A stretch of 64,000 nt of DNA from NCBI GenBank assembly GCA_045130275.1, contig JBGUPL010000131.1, positions 32,430 through 96,429 on the forward strand. Reading direction: 5' to 3'. Made by a program: the position numbers and the translations under genes. Below, one piece after another: positions 52,100 through 61,988 of the stretch. This DNA is from F23-D06 sp045130275. GTDB lineage: Bacteria > Bacteroidota > Bacteroidia > Bacteroidales > WCHB1-69. The notes under the pieces were generated by a model that was not told where the DNA came from, ran no database searches, and was given only the letters and a program-made list of their open reading frames with translations. Every line of letters starts with the position of its first letter. Within the stretch, counting starts at the first letter, position 1.

Positions 52100-53328
52100 A
52101 CGGTTTTCTCCGAAATCATGCAGTCGCAAATCGCCAGCAGAAGCGCGGCAAAGGTCAGGAACTGCAGCCGGTAGGTGAACCAGAAATGGATGTGGCTGTG
52201 GTTGGAGAGCACTGCATACCAAAGATAGGGTGCAGCGGCGACCACCAAGTAGAGCAGGATATTCTGCCATCTTGGGGTTTTGAAGCGGATAGCCGCACAG
52301 ATGACAAAGGCTATCAACGTGATACGGAACATTTTCCACGGTACCATACTTATGTTTTTGGCAACCGCGTCCCAGCGGGTAAACTCATTGTCGTTGCCCG
52401 TTCGGTAGAAAACCGTCTTTATCCCATCCTGTATGACATTATAATCCAACACCAGCGTACTGAGCACCCACTTGGTGAACCATGTCAAAGCAAAACATCC
52501 CAGCCAAAGGGCGCCCCATTTCACCATTTGTCCGAACTCATTCGCCGCAACAGGCTTGTCGTCATGCAACGAAAGCCAAGTCAGCAACGGCCAGCCAAAA
52601 GTCAACAACGGCAATGTCAGCAAATCAAAAAAACAAGTCAAAGACCCGACAATGAAGAACAGCATGCTTATTTTCCGGTTGTCGCCATAAAATCGGACAA
52701 TGAAAACGGATGCCGCCATCGAGATGATGAAAACGGGGGTGAACTGCAGGGAGAACCACATCATGAAGCCATAGACGGTCACCCATCCCATCATCATGGC
52801 GGCGGTCCGCCATATACCTGCACGAGGAAGGTAGTAATAAGCGAACATTAGCGACAAAGCACACAACAACGCAAACAAAAACCACTGTAACTGGTTGAAA
52901 TCCAAAAAAACAAGTAGAATCCGATATAAAAAGGACGAGCCAAACCAATATCGGGCATACGGAGACGGTTCCAGTTGCTCCTCATGTGTCAGACGCCATA
53001 GATCGGATGTCAGATTAAAACTATACATCACAAAACCGTTTTTCATGGCGGAATGGAACGGCTTATGGCGATCCACGCAATATACTTCGTTCAAGATCAA
53101 GGATTCCGTGAACCGATCCTGCTGACAAGCGGCAACATCAATGACAGACCGTGGGTAATTTCCCTGCTCGGCCAGCGAGGAGGATGCCCGTTTTACATGT
53201 TCTTTTATGGTTTTATCCGGAAGCCAACAAGATATGACGGCAAACAGGCAATATGCCATAATCAGCAAACAAAAGACTCCCAAAAACCATACAAAGCTGT
53301 GTCTTCGCATATAGTCAAACCGATGCAT
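52081..53328 (-). CDS. Polytopic membrane protein of unknown function
   Basis: From the ATG at 53328 the protein has 415 residues; a longer frame to 53367 overlaps the promoter. After an N-terminal helix (FVWFLGVFCLLIMAYCLFAVIS) comes a large exterior loop of about 85 residues. At least eight more hydrophobic helices follow, with aromatic-rich text such as WRTAAMMMGWVTVYGFMMWF. The topology of one helix, a loop and a helical bundle resembles glycosyltransferase-C-like or O-antigen-related membrane proteins, but I cannot identify a catalytic motif and leave it unassigned. It converges with, and overlaps, the upstream glycosyltransferase gene. Confidence 0.8.
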   Translation of the reverse strand: MHRFDYMRRHSFVWFLGVFCLLIMAYCLFAVISCWLPDKTIKEHVKRASSSLAEQGNYPRSVIDVAACQQDRFTESLILNEVYCVDRHKPFHSAMKNGFVMYSFNLTSDLWRLTHEEQLEPSPYARYWFGSSFLYRILLVFLDFNQLQWFLFALLCALSLMFAYYYLPRAGIWRTAAMMMGWVTVYGFMMWFSLQFTPVFIISMAASVFIVRFYGDNRKISMLFFIVGSLTCFFDLLTLPLLTFGWPLLTWLSLHDDKPVAANEFGQMVKWGALWLGCFALTWFTKWVLSTLVLDYNVIQDGIKTVFYRTGNDNEFTRWDAVAKNISMVPWKMFRITLIAFVICAAIRFKTPRWQNILLYLVVAAAPYLWYAVLSNHSHIHFWFTYRLQFLTFAALLLAICDCMISEKTVYIKGA

Positions 53329-53347
53329 TTCAATATTATTACAATCG

Positions 53348-53356
53348 GCAAAAATA
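53348..53356 (-). promoter_or_regulatory. -7 promoter element of the polytopic membrane protein gene
   Basis: The minus strand reads TATTTTTGC, 19 bases before the ATG at 53328. Confidence 0.72.
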
Positions 53357-53398
53357 AGATTTTTCACGACCGGTATCCTATGATAAACGAAAATAATC

Positions 53399-53407
53399 TA
53401 CTTTTGC
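53399..53407 (+). promoter_or_regulatory. -7 promoter element of xylA
   Basis: TACTTTTGC lies 45 bases before the ATG at 53453. A purine-rich stretch (AAAAAGGAAG) precedes the ATG and may serve as ribosome-binding site. Confidence 0.72.
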
Positions 53408-53452
53408 GCGCTGATTTCAGTTTACAGGAATTATAATCAAAAAAAAGGAAGC

Positions 53453-54781
53453 ATGAATTTTTACCAAGGCAAAACCGCTTTCTTCCCGAATGTGGGAAAA
53501 ATCCAATTCGAAGGCAGGGATTCCAAGAACCCGTTAGCCTTCCACTACTATGACGAGAACCGCGTGGTGATGGGCAAAACCATGAAGGAGCATCTCAAAT
53601 TCGCGATGGCCTACTGGCACACGCTCTGTGCCGACGGGGTCGACCAGTTCGGAGGCCCGACGAAAACCTTCCCGTGGAATGCCGCCGCCGACCCTATTTC
53701 CCGCGCCAAGTACAAAATGGACGCCGCTTTCGAGTTCATGACCAAGTGCTCGATCCCCTACTACTGTTTCCACGATGTGGATGTGGTGGAGCCGGGCGAC
53801 ACGTTGGCGGAATTCGAGAAACGGTTGGCCACGATGGTGGAACACGCCAAAGGGCTGCAACAGACTACGGGCAAGCAACTTCTCTGGTCCACAGCCAACG
53901 TCTTCGGGCACAAGCGCTACATGAATGGCGCGGCCACCAACCCCGACTTCCACGTCACGACGTTCGCCGCCACGCAGATCAAGAACGCCATTGACGCATG
54001 CATTGCCCTGGGTGGCCAAAACTACGTCTTCTGGGGCGGCCGAGAAGGCTACATGTCGCTGCTCAACACCGACATGAAGCGCGAGAAAGAACACCTCGCC
54101 ATGATGCTGACGATGGCCCGCGACTACGGTCGCAAGAACGGTTTCAAGGGCACCTTCCTCATTGAGCCGAAGCCGATGGAACCGACTAAGCATCAATACG
54201 ATGTGGATGCCGAAACGGTCATCGGATTCCTGCGCCACTACGGTTTGGACAAAGATTTCGCCCTGAACATCGAGGTGAACCACGCGACCTTGGCCGGCCA
54301 TACCTTCGAGCATGAGCTGCAGTGCGCCGCCGATGCGGGCATGCTGTGCAGCATCGACATCAACCGCGGCGACTACCAGAACGGCTGGGACACCGACCAA
54401 TTCCCGATTGACATCTACGAGCTGACGATGGCGTGGTTGGTCATCCTGCAGGGCGGCGGATTCACCACCGGTGGCACCAACTTCGACGCCAAAACGCGCC
54501 GCAACTCCACCGATTTGGAGGACCTCTTCTACGCGCACATCAGCGGTATGGACGCTTTCGCCCGTGCGTTGCTCACCGCCGCCGCCATCCTCGAAAACTC
54601 CGACCTCGCGAAGATGCGTGCCCAGCGCTACGCCTCCTTCGACGAAGGCAACGGCAAAGCCTTCGAAGAGGGCAAACTTACATTGGAAGACATGCGCAAC
54701 ATCGCACTGCAACTCCCCGAACCGAAACAAATTAGCGGCCAGCAGGAGCTGTACGAGATGATTGTGAACATGTACGTGTAA
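53453..54781 (+). CDS. xylA: Xylose isomerase
   Basis: The 442-residue class II enzyme interconverts D-xylose and D-xylulose. Landmarks include FAMAYWHTLCADGVDQFGG, YYCFHDVDVVEPGD with the catalytic histidine region, FWGGREGYMSLLNTD, FLIEPKPMEPTKHQYD with the metal-binding glutamate, and LNIEVNHATLAGHTFEHEL. The N-terminal extension of about 40 residues over class I enzymes is normal for this class. No xylulokinase, transporter or regulator gene is adjacent, so it stands alone. It has its own promoter. The next gene, ridA, also has its own. Confidence 0.96.
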   Translation: MNFYQGKTAFFPNVGKIQFEGRDSKNPLAFHYYDENRVVMGKTMKEHLKFAMAYWHTLCADGVDQFGGPTKTFPWNAAADPISRAKYKMDAAFEFMTKCSIPYYCFHDVDVVEPGDTLAEFEKRLATMVEHAKGLQQTTGKQLLWSTANVFGHKRYMNGAATNPDFHVTTFAATQIKNAIDACIALGGQNYVFWGGREGYMSLLNTDMKREKEHLAMMLTMARDYGRKNGFKGTFLIEPKPMEPTKHQYDVDAETVIGFLRHYGLDKDFALNIEVNHATLAGHTFEHELQCAADAGMLCSIDINRGDYQNGWDTDQFPIDIYELTMAWLVILQGGGFTTGGTNFDAKTRRNSTDLEDLFYAHISGMDAFARALLTAAAILENSDLAKMRAQRYASFDEGNGKAFEEGKLTLEDMRNIALQLPEPKQISGQQELYEMIVNMYV

Positions 54782-54787
54782 TTTATG

Positions 54788-54796
54788 TATTTTTGC
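54788..54796 (+). promoter_or_regulatory. -7 promoter element of ridA
   Basis: TATTTTTGC starts 7 bases after the xylA stop codon and lies 21 bases before the ATG at 54818. Confidence 0.75.
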
Positions 54797-54817
54797 AATT
54801 TCAAAAAATAACCCATT

Positions 54818-55192
54818 ATGAAGAAAGTCATCCATACCAACAATGCACCGGCCGCCATCGGGCCGTACAGCCAAGCTATTGAAGCCAACGGAATGTTGTT
54901 TATCTCCGGCCAAATCCCCGTTAACCCCGCTGACGGCACTGTGCCTGAGGGTATTACCGCCCAGACCGAGCAGGTGATGAAGAACATCGCCGCCATCCTC
55001 GACGAGGCCGGCTACACGTTCGACAACGTGGTGAAGACCACCTGTCTGCTCAGCGACATCGCCAACTTCGGCGCGATGAACGAGGTCTATGCGACCCGCT
55101 TCCCCTCCAACCCGCCCGCCCGCGCCGCTTTCGCCGTGCGCGACCTCCCCAAAGGCGTGATGGTCGAAATTGAAGTCATTGCCGCGAAATAG
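54818..55192 (+). CDS. ridA: RidA-family reactive intermediate (enamine/imine) deaminase
   Basis: The 124-residue protein has the complete YjgF/YER057c/UK114 fold. Typical stretches are NAPAAIGPYSQAIEANGMLFISGQI, TEQVMKNIAAILDEAGYTFDNVVKTT and the C-terminal NPPARAAFAVRDLPKGVMVEIEVIA, which holds the catalytic arginine (PARAAF). RidA hydrolyses 2-aminoacrylate and related imines released by PLP enzymes. The gene stands between xylA and an ABC-F gene with a 7-bp array downstream, and has its own promoter. Confidence 0.95.
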   Translation: MKKVIHTNNAPAAIGPYSQAIEANGMLFISGQIPVNPADGTVPEGITAQTEQVMKNIAAILDEAGYTFDNVVKTTCLLSDIANFGAMNEVYATRFPSNPPARAAFAVRDLPKGVMVEIEVIAAK

Positions 55193-55193
55193 T

Positions 55194-55272
55194 TTTTGGC
55201 TATTAGCTATTGGCTATTAGCTATTAGCTATTGGCCATTGGCTAAAGGCCAAAAGCTAAAAGCTAAAAGCCA
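55194..55272. repeat. 7-bp tandem array, TTGGCTA/TTAGCTA switching to AAAGCTA
   Basis: About eleven units run from the ridA stop codon to 3 bases before the start of the ABC-F gene, with the same TTGGCTA-to-AAAGCTA switch as at 33430-33533. Confidence 0.92.
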
Positions 55273-55274
55273 GC

Positions 55275-57157
<1,883 letters not shown>

Positions 57158-57158
<1 letters not shown>

Positions 57159-57177
57159 GAACGTATCGCATACGTCC
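57158..57177. repeat. Palindrome of the second dispersed family (GGACGTATGCGATAC type)
   Basis: GGAACGTATCGCATACGTCC overlaps the last base of the ABC-F stop codon. It is an inverted relative of 34421-34439. Confidence 0.55.
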
Positions 57178-57200
57178 GATGCACAATAAAGAAATCACCT

Positions 57201-57899
57201 ATGCATTATTTCTACTCCCCCGACATATCCCAGCCCTTCGTCATCTTAAGCAACGAAGAATCAGAACATTGCGTGCGCGTGATGCGCCACCGCGAAGGTG
57301 ACGCTGTGCGCGTCACCGACGGCTGCGGTCACTTGGCGGAAGCCGTCATCGCCGAGGCGCATCCAAAAAAATGCCTGTTAGAAATTCGCGAAGCCATCAA
57401 TGACAATCTCCTTACCCACAATGGATTGCATCTTGCCGTAGCACCGACAAAGAACGCTGACCGTATGGAGTGGCTGTTGGAGAAAGCCATCGAAATCGGC
57501 ATCTGCTCGCTCACCTTCCTGCAGTGCGACCACTCCGAACGCACGCACCTCAACCTCGACCGTTTGCAGCGGTTGGCCGTCGCCGCACTGAAGCAGTCCC
57601 AAACCACGTGGCTGCCTCCGCTCAAGACGATGAAATTCACAGATTTCATCCAACAAAACATTGACACACAAGCAGATAAATTTATTGCATGGTGTGATGA
57701 AAATAACCAGCGGCAATTGGTAAACATGCCACGCAACCACTCGGAAATGATACTGCTTATCGGTCCGGAGGGTGACTTCAGCGAAGAAGAGATTACCCTC
57801 GCGCGTAAGTCGGGTTACGTAGAGGTAAAACTCGGCAACCGGCGATTGCGCACGGAAACGGCTGGATTGTATGGGTGTTTGGTTGCGTCAATAAAGTGA
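57201..57899 (+). CDS. rsmE: 16S rRNA (uracil(1498)-N3)-methyltransferase RsmE
   Basis: The 232-residue SPOUT enzyme methylates U1498 of 16S rRNA. An N-terminal PUA-like domain (HCVRVMRHREGDAVRVTDG) is followed by the knotted methyltransferase domain with LAVAPTKNADRMEWLLEKA, the glycine-rich LLIGPEGDFSEEEI and the closing LGNRRLRTETAGLYG (family LGxRILRxETA). Length is normal. It is separated from the ABC-F gene by 42 bases that hold a small palindrome. Confidence 0.94.
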   Translation: MHYFYSPDISQPFVILSNEESEHCVRVMRHREGDAVRVTDGCGHLAEAVIAEAHPKKCLLEIREAINDNLLTHNGLHLAVAPTKNADRMEWLLEKAIEIGICSLTFLQCDHSERTHLNLDRLQRLAVAALKQSQTTWLPPLKTMKFTDFIQQNIDTQADKFIAWCDENNQRQLVNMPRNHSEMILLIGPEGDFSEEEITLARKSGYVEVKLGNRRLRTETAGLYGCLVASIK

Positions 57900-57991
57900 C
57901 AAAAACGCCCTAAAATGTGTTAACAAAACATAATAATGCTTTAAATTGGGAAAAAAGACAGCAAACAGGGTAATATTTCCAAAGAAAATCG

Positions 57992-58000
57992 TACCTTTGC
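57992..58000 (+). promoter_or_regulatory. -7 promoter element of mutS
   Basis: TACCTTTGC lies 18 bases before the ATG at 58019. Confidence 0.75.
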
Positions 58001-58018
58001 CGTCTTAAAATTGAGAAG

Positions 58019-60643
58019 ATGGAAAAGTGTGCTGAGACCCCTCTGATGAGGCAGTATAACCAATTCAAGGCCAAACATCCCGATGCCATTTTACTGTTCC
58101 GCGTGGGGGATTTTTACGAGACATACGGCGAAGACGCCGTCAAATCGTCCAAGATTTTAGGTATCACGCTGACCCGTCACGGGAAGGGCGCGTCGCAGAC
58201 CGAGCTGGCGGGATTTCCCCACCATGCCCTCGACACGTACCTGCCGCGACTCGTGCGTGCCGGCTACCGCGTGGCCATCTGCGAGCAACTCGAAGATCCC
58301 AAACTCACCAAGACCCTCGTGAAACGCGGTATCATTGAGTTGGTGACGCCCGGCGTCTCCATCAACGACAAGGTGCTCGAACAGCGCGAGAACAACTTCC
58401 TCGCCGCCATCCATCTTACCGACAAACAGAGCGGCATCGCCTTCCTCGACATCTCCACCGGCGAATTTTACATCGCCGAAGGGAACTACGAATACCTCGA
58501 CAAACTCTTCCAGAACTTCAAACCCATGGAGCTGGTCATCCAGAAGGGCAAAACGCAGGCCTTCAAGCAGAATTTCGGAGAGAAAATGCTGCTCACCCAG
58601 CTCGACGACTGGGTTTTCAAAACCGACTACACCCGCGAACTGCTAACCAAGCATTTCCACACCAAATCGCTCAAGGGCTTTGGCGTGGAGGATCTGCCGC
58701 TCGGCATCATCGCCGCCGGCGCCGCCCTCCATTACATCTACGAGACGCAGAACCATAAAATACAGCATATCACCAAGATAAGCCGTATTGAGGAGGATTT
58801 GTACGTCTGGCTCGACAAATTCACCATCCGCAACCTCGAACTGATTCACTCGTCCAACGAGAACGCCGTCACCCTGCTCGACGTGCTCGACGAGACCCAA
58901 ACCCCGATGGGCTCCCGTATGCTGCGCAAATGGATTCTTATGCCACTGAAGGAAAAGTCGCTCATCGACAAGCGTCTTTCCGTGGTGGAGTATCTTATTA
59001 ACAACCAAGATTTTACCTGCCAGTTAACCGACATCCTCAAGCAGATGGGCGACTTGGAGCGTATGGTTTCAAAAATCGCCACGGGCAAGATCAACCCGCG
59101 CGAGGCATTGCAGTTGGCCACCTCCCTGCGCGCTGCCGAACAGCTGAAAACCCTCTGCGAGAAAGCGCAATCGCCTATCCTGAAGGAGATTGCCGACAAG
59201 CTCAACCCCTGCGTGAACGTCTGCAAGCGCATCGAGAAGGAGATTCGCGAAGACCCGCCAGTGGTGCCGAGCAAGGGCGGCATCTTCCAGCGCGACGTCA
59301 ACGCCGAACTCGACGAACTCACCGACCTGGCTACCAACAGTCGCGGCATTCTCGCCGACATCCAGCAGCGCGAAGCCGAGAAAACCGGCATCAACTCGCT
59401 GAAAATCGGCTTCAACAACGTCTTCGGCTATTACCTTGAGGTGACGAACACCTACAAGTCGAAGGTGCCGGCAGAGTGGACCCGCAAGCAGACCCTTACC
59501 GGCAGCGAACGCTATATCACCGAGGAACTCAAAGAGTTGGAAACCAAGATATTGACTGCACAGGAGAAGATTCTCGAAATCGAGGTTCGGCTCTATAACG
59601 AGTTGGTGGTCAGTCTTGCCGACTACATCCCCATCATCCAGAACAACGCCCGCCTCGCCGCCCGTCTCGACGTGCTCAACGCTTTCGCCTACTGTGCAGT
59701 ACAGTACCAATACACCAAGCCGACCATCAGCAACTTCCAAAGCATCGACATTAAGGACGGCCGTCACCCGGTGATCGAGCGGCAGCTCCCACCCGAGGAG
59801 CCCTATATCGCCAACGACATCTACCTTGACACGGACAAGCAGCAGATCATCGTGATCACCGGTCCGAACATGTCGGGTAAGTCGGCGTTGCTGCGGCAGA
59901 CCGCCCTCATCACGCTGATGGCGCAGATGGGCTGCTACGTGCCCGCCCGCGAGTGCACCATCGGCATCGTCGATAAGATCTTCACCCGTGTGGGCGCCTC
60001 CGACAATATCTCCACCGGCGAATCCACCTTCATGGTCGAGATGAACGAGACCGCCAACATCCTCAACAACGTCACCAATCGCAGCTTAGTGCTGTTGGAC
60101 GAAATCGGCAGGGGCACAAGCACTTACGACGGTATCTCCATCGCGTGGTCCATCGCCGAGTACCTGCACGAGAACCCGCTTCACCACGCCAAGGTGCTGT
60201 TCGCCACGCACTACCACGAGCTCAACGACATGGCCGCGCAGTTTCCCCGCATCAAGAACTATCACGTGTCGGTGAAGGAGCTCGACAACAAGGTCTATTT
60301 CCTGCGCAAGTTGGAAGAGGGTGGCAGCGAGCACAGTTTCGGCATCCACGTGGCCCGCATGGCCGGAATGCCCCCCGCCGTGCTGCGCCGCGCCGAAGAG
60401 ATCCTCAAACAGTTGGAAGATTCCCGCGCCCGCCGCGAAGAGAAGGGCGAGGAGGTACACATCGAGAAGCCCAAAGACGACAGCTACCAACTGAGTTTCA
60501 TCAACTTGGACGACCCGCTGCTCCTCGAAGTCAAGGAAACCATCGTCGGTTTGGACATCAACAGTCTCACGCCGGTGGAGGCGTTAATGAAGTTGAACGA
60601 GATACAGCAGTTGCTGACGGGGAAAAAAGGCAATAGGCAATAG
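58019..60643 (+). CDS. mutS: DNA mismatch repair protein MutS
   Basis: The 874-residue protein is a full MutS1. The mismatch-reading FxE motif appears in FRVGDFYETYGEDA near residue 30. The connector, lever and clamp domains follow, and the ATPase has Walker A GPNMSGKSALLRQ (about 618), Walker B LVLLDEIGRGTSTYDG and the dimerisation helix-turn-helix region after it. The C-terminal end, GNRQ, and the stop codon are encoded by a 7-bp array, so the true ancestral C-terminus was probably a few residues different. Downstream lie the array and a composite palindromic element before the convergent DUF2807 gene. Confidence 0.97.
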   Translation: MEKCAETPLMRQYNQFKAKHPDAILLFRVGDFYETYGEDAVKSSKILGITLTRHGKGASQTELAGFPHHALDTYLPRLVRAGYRVAICEQLEDPKLTKTLVKRGIIELVTPGVSINDKVLEQRENNFLAAIHLTDKQSGIAFLDISTGEFYIAEGNYEYLDKLFQNFKPMELVIQKGKTQAFKQNFGEKMLLTQLDDWVFKTDYTRELLTKHFHTKSLKGFGVEDLPLGIIAAGAALHYIYETQNHKIQHITKISRIEEDLYVWLDKFTIRNLELIHSSNENAVTLLDVLDETQTPMGSRMLRKWILMPLKEKSLIDKRLSVVEYLINNQDFTCQLTDILKQMGDLERMVSKIATGKINPREALQLATSLRAAEQLKTLCEKAQSPILKEIADKLNPCVNVCKRIEKEIREDPPVVPSKGGIFQRDVNAELDELTDLATNSRGILADIQQREAEKTGINSLKIGFNNVFGYYLEVTNTYKSKVPAEWTRKQTLTGSERYITEELKELETKILTAQEKILEIEVRLYNELVVSLADYIPIIQNNARLAARLDVLNAFAYCAVQYQYTKPTISNFQSIDIKDGRHPVIERQLPPEEPYIANDIYLDTDKQQIIVITGPNMSGKSALLRQTALITLMAQMGCYVPARECTIGIVDKIFTRVGASDNISTGESTFMVEMNETANILNNVTNRSLVLLDEIGRGTSTYDGISIAWSIAEYLHENPLHHAKVLFATHYHELNDMAAQFPRIKNYHVSVKELDNKVYFLRKLEEGGSEHSFGIHVARMAGMPPAVLRRAEEILKQLEDSRARREEKGEEVHIEKPKDDSYQLSFINLDDPLLLEVKETIVGLDINSLTPVEALMKLNEIQQLLTGKKGNRQ

Positions 60644-60662
60644 GCAACAGGCAATAGGCAAC
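60628..60662. repeat. 7-bp tandem array, GGCAATA/GGCAACA family, at the 3' end of mutS
   Basis: Five units (GGCAATA, GGCAATA, GGCAACA, GGCAATA, GGCAAC) are the inverse orientation of the TTGCCTA arrays. The TAG stop of mutS (60641-60643) lies inside. The composite palindrome begins 2 bases later. Confidence 0.88.
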
Positions 60663-60663
60663 A

Positions 60664-60742
60664 GTAGAGACGCAATGCATTGCGTCTCTACAACATCGGG
60701 ATTCGTTACGTTCCGTAGAGACGTACCATGGCGCGTCTCTAT
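60664..60742. repeat. Composite palindromic element, complete copy (intergenic)
   Basis: Two 28-bp palindromes flank a 23-base spacer. The first (60664-60691) is a perfect palindrome with arm GTAGAGACGCAATG. The second (60715-60742) has the arm GTAGAGACG and a CCATGG centre. The spacer AACATCGGGATTCGTTACG resembles those of the copies at 63299 and 63953. Located between the convergent mutS and DUF2807 genes, it could also terminate transcription. Confidence 0.9.
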
Positions 60743-60748
60743 AAACTG

Positions 60749-61666
60749 TCATTCCCGGACAATTTTCCCGCCGCCATGAATGGTGACCTTCCCGAGTTCG
60801 GACTTTTCGGTAAGATAAGCGGTACCCGTTACAGTGGCGATGATGTTGCCAACGCTGGCGTGCGTGATGTGCGCGGTAGTGACTTTCAGAAGCAAATGGG
60901 TGTTTCCTGCACCTATGCTTTCCAGCGTCATTTCTTCTGCTTTGCCATTCATCAGTTTCATATCGCCTGCACCTTGGTTTCGCAACACCATCCTTTTTGC
61001 CGAAATATTTTGTATAGTGATATTGCTCGCACCTTGGTTCTGGAGAATCAACTCTTCGGTAGGAATGTTCATCAGGTTTACCGAGACATTGCCTGCACTT
61101 TTATTGTTAACAACCAAAGACTTACTGACATGACTTCCGAGAATGGATATATCGCCTACACCCGTATTGTCGATGAGCAAGGTCTGTTGTCTGATCGGGT
61201 CGGGAGATTTGACTTTGATTGCGCCCGCACTCTTGTTATGCAGTTCAAGCGTTCCTTCAATCTTCAGGCATTGGAGGGTACAGTCGCCCGCACCCATATT
61301 GACGATTGTCAGTTGTGGCTCGTTTCGCTTTTCTACCATCACATCCCCCGAACTATGTATGGACAATTCCTCCAAATGTGGCAACTTCATCTCCATTCGG
61401 AAATTTGCATTCCCACGAGGCATATTTTTGTCCATATAAATAAAAAGTTTACCCTTAACTACTTCAACGTGAACGTGTTCGATGTATTTGTAATCGCTTG
61501 CCTCTATAGTAACCTCGTGAATCGTGGTGCTCTGTTTTATGACCACATTTCCGCTGAAATTAAGGTCCACAGCAGTGAATTGATCCATGTCGTAAAAGTT
61601 GCGGGACTGTGCGGATAACACACTGATTGACAATAAAATTGCGATGATTAATGTTGACTTTTTCAT
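60749..61666 (-). CDS. DUF2807 (head GIN-domain) secreted protein, copy 1
   Basis: The 305-residue protein has a signal peptide (MKKSTLIIAILLSISVLSA, then QSR). It is an all-beta repetitive fold of the DUF2807 family: FTAVDLNFSGNVVIKQ is the opening strand pair, and a regular ladder follows with short strands ending in SAG, GVGD, GASN, GAGD or GAGN about every 21 residues. It ends KVTIHGGGKIVRE. Such right-handed helical folds are periplasmic or surface-exposed and their function is unknown. It is a paralogue of the gene at 61989. No promoter motif lies in the 320-base gap, so it is probably third in the transcript begun by the sigma-WG gene. Confidence 0.86.
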   Translation of the reverse strand: MKKSTLIIAILLSISVLSAQSRNFYDMDQFTAVDLNFSGNVVIKQSTTIHEVTIEASDYKYIEHVHVEVVKGKLFIYMDKNMPRGNANFRMEMKLPHLEELSIHSSGDVMVEKRNEPQLTIVNMGAGDCTLQCLKIEGTLELHNKSAGAIKVKSPDPIRQQTLLIDNTGVGDISILGSHVSKSLVVNNKSAGNVSVNLMNIPTEELILQNQGASNITIQNISAKRMVLRNQGAGDMKLMNGKAEEMTLESIGAGNTHLLLKVTTAHITHASVGNIIATVTGTAYLTEKSELGKVTIHGGGKIVRE

Positions 61667-61988
61667 TGTATTTGGATTTTAAATGTTTCGTTGGAGTTTC
61701 CGCTCGCTCACTTCGATTAGGAACCGGTCACGTTCAATGTGGTTGGAGGAAAAGGCATTCCCAGAGGTAAGACGGAGATTCCGCTCGCTCACTACGTTCG
61801 CGGCGGAATGGCGCGCGCCGCTAGGCGTAGCAGGGGGGAAAAAGATGGGCGGCGGGAAAGTAAGTGCCGTAGCCAGAAAACTTGCGGCCGCCGCCCATCT
61901 TTTTCCCCTTTTGACCCCAAACATGATGCACCATTCCGCCAGGCGACGATAGGAGCCGGCGGAATCTCCGACTCGCAAGAGGACAACA
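61667..61988. other. 322-bp gap between the DUF2807 paralogues
   Basis: No reading frame here is credible and I see no TAnnTTTGc promoter. It holds a direct repeat of about 23 bases (GGAGTTTCCGCTCGCTCAC near 61693; GGAGATTCCGCTCGCTCAC at 61774) and a large nested inverted repeat (61773-61970). Confidence 0.75.
61773..61970. repeat. ~200-bp nested inverted repeat (possible MITE-like element)
   Basis: Three nested arm pairs are visible. The outer pair is CGGAGATTCCGC (61773-61784) with its complement at 61959-61970. The middle pair is GGCGGAATGG (61802-61811) with 61931-61940. The inner pair is a perfect 20-bp match at 61835-61854 and 61889-61908 (arm starts GGGGAAAAAGATGGG). The loop between the inner arms is 34 bases. 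Confidence 0.85.
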
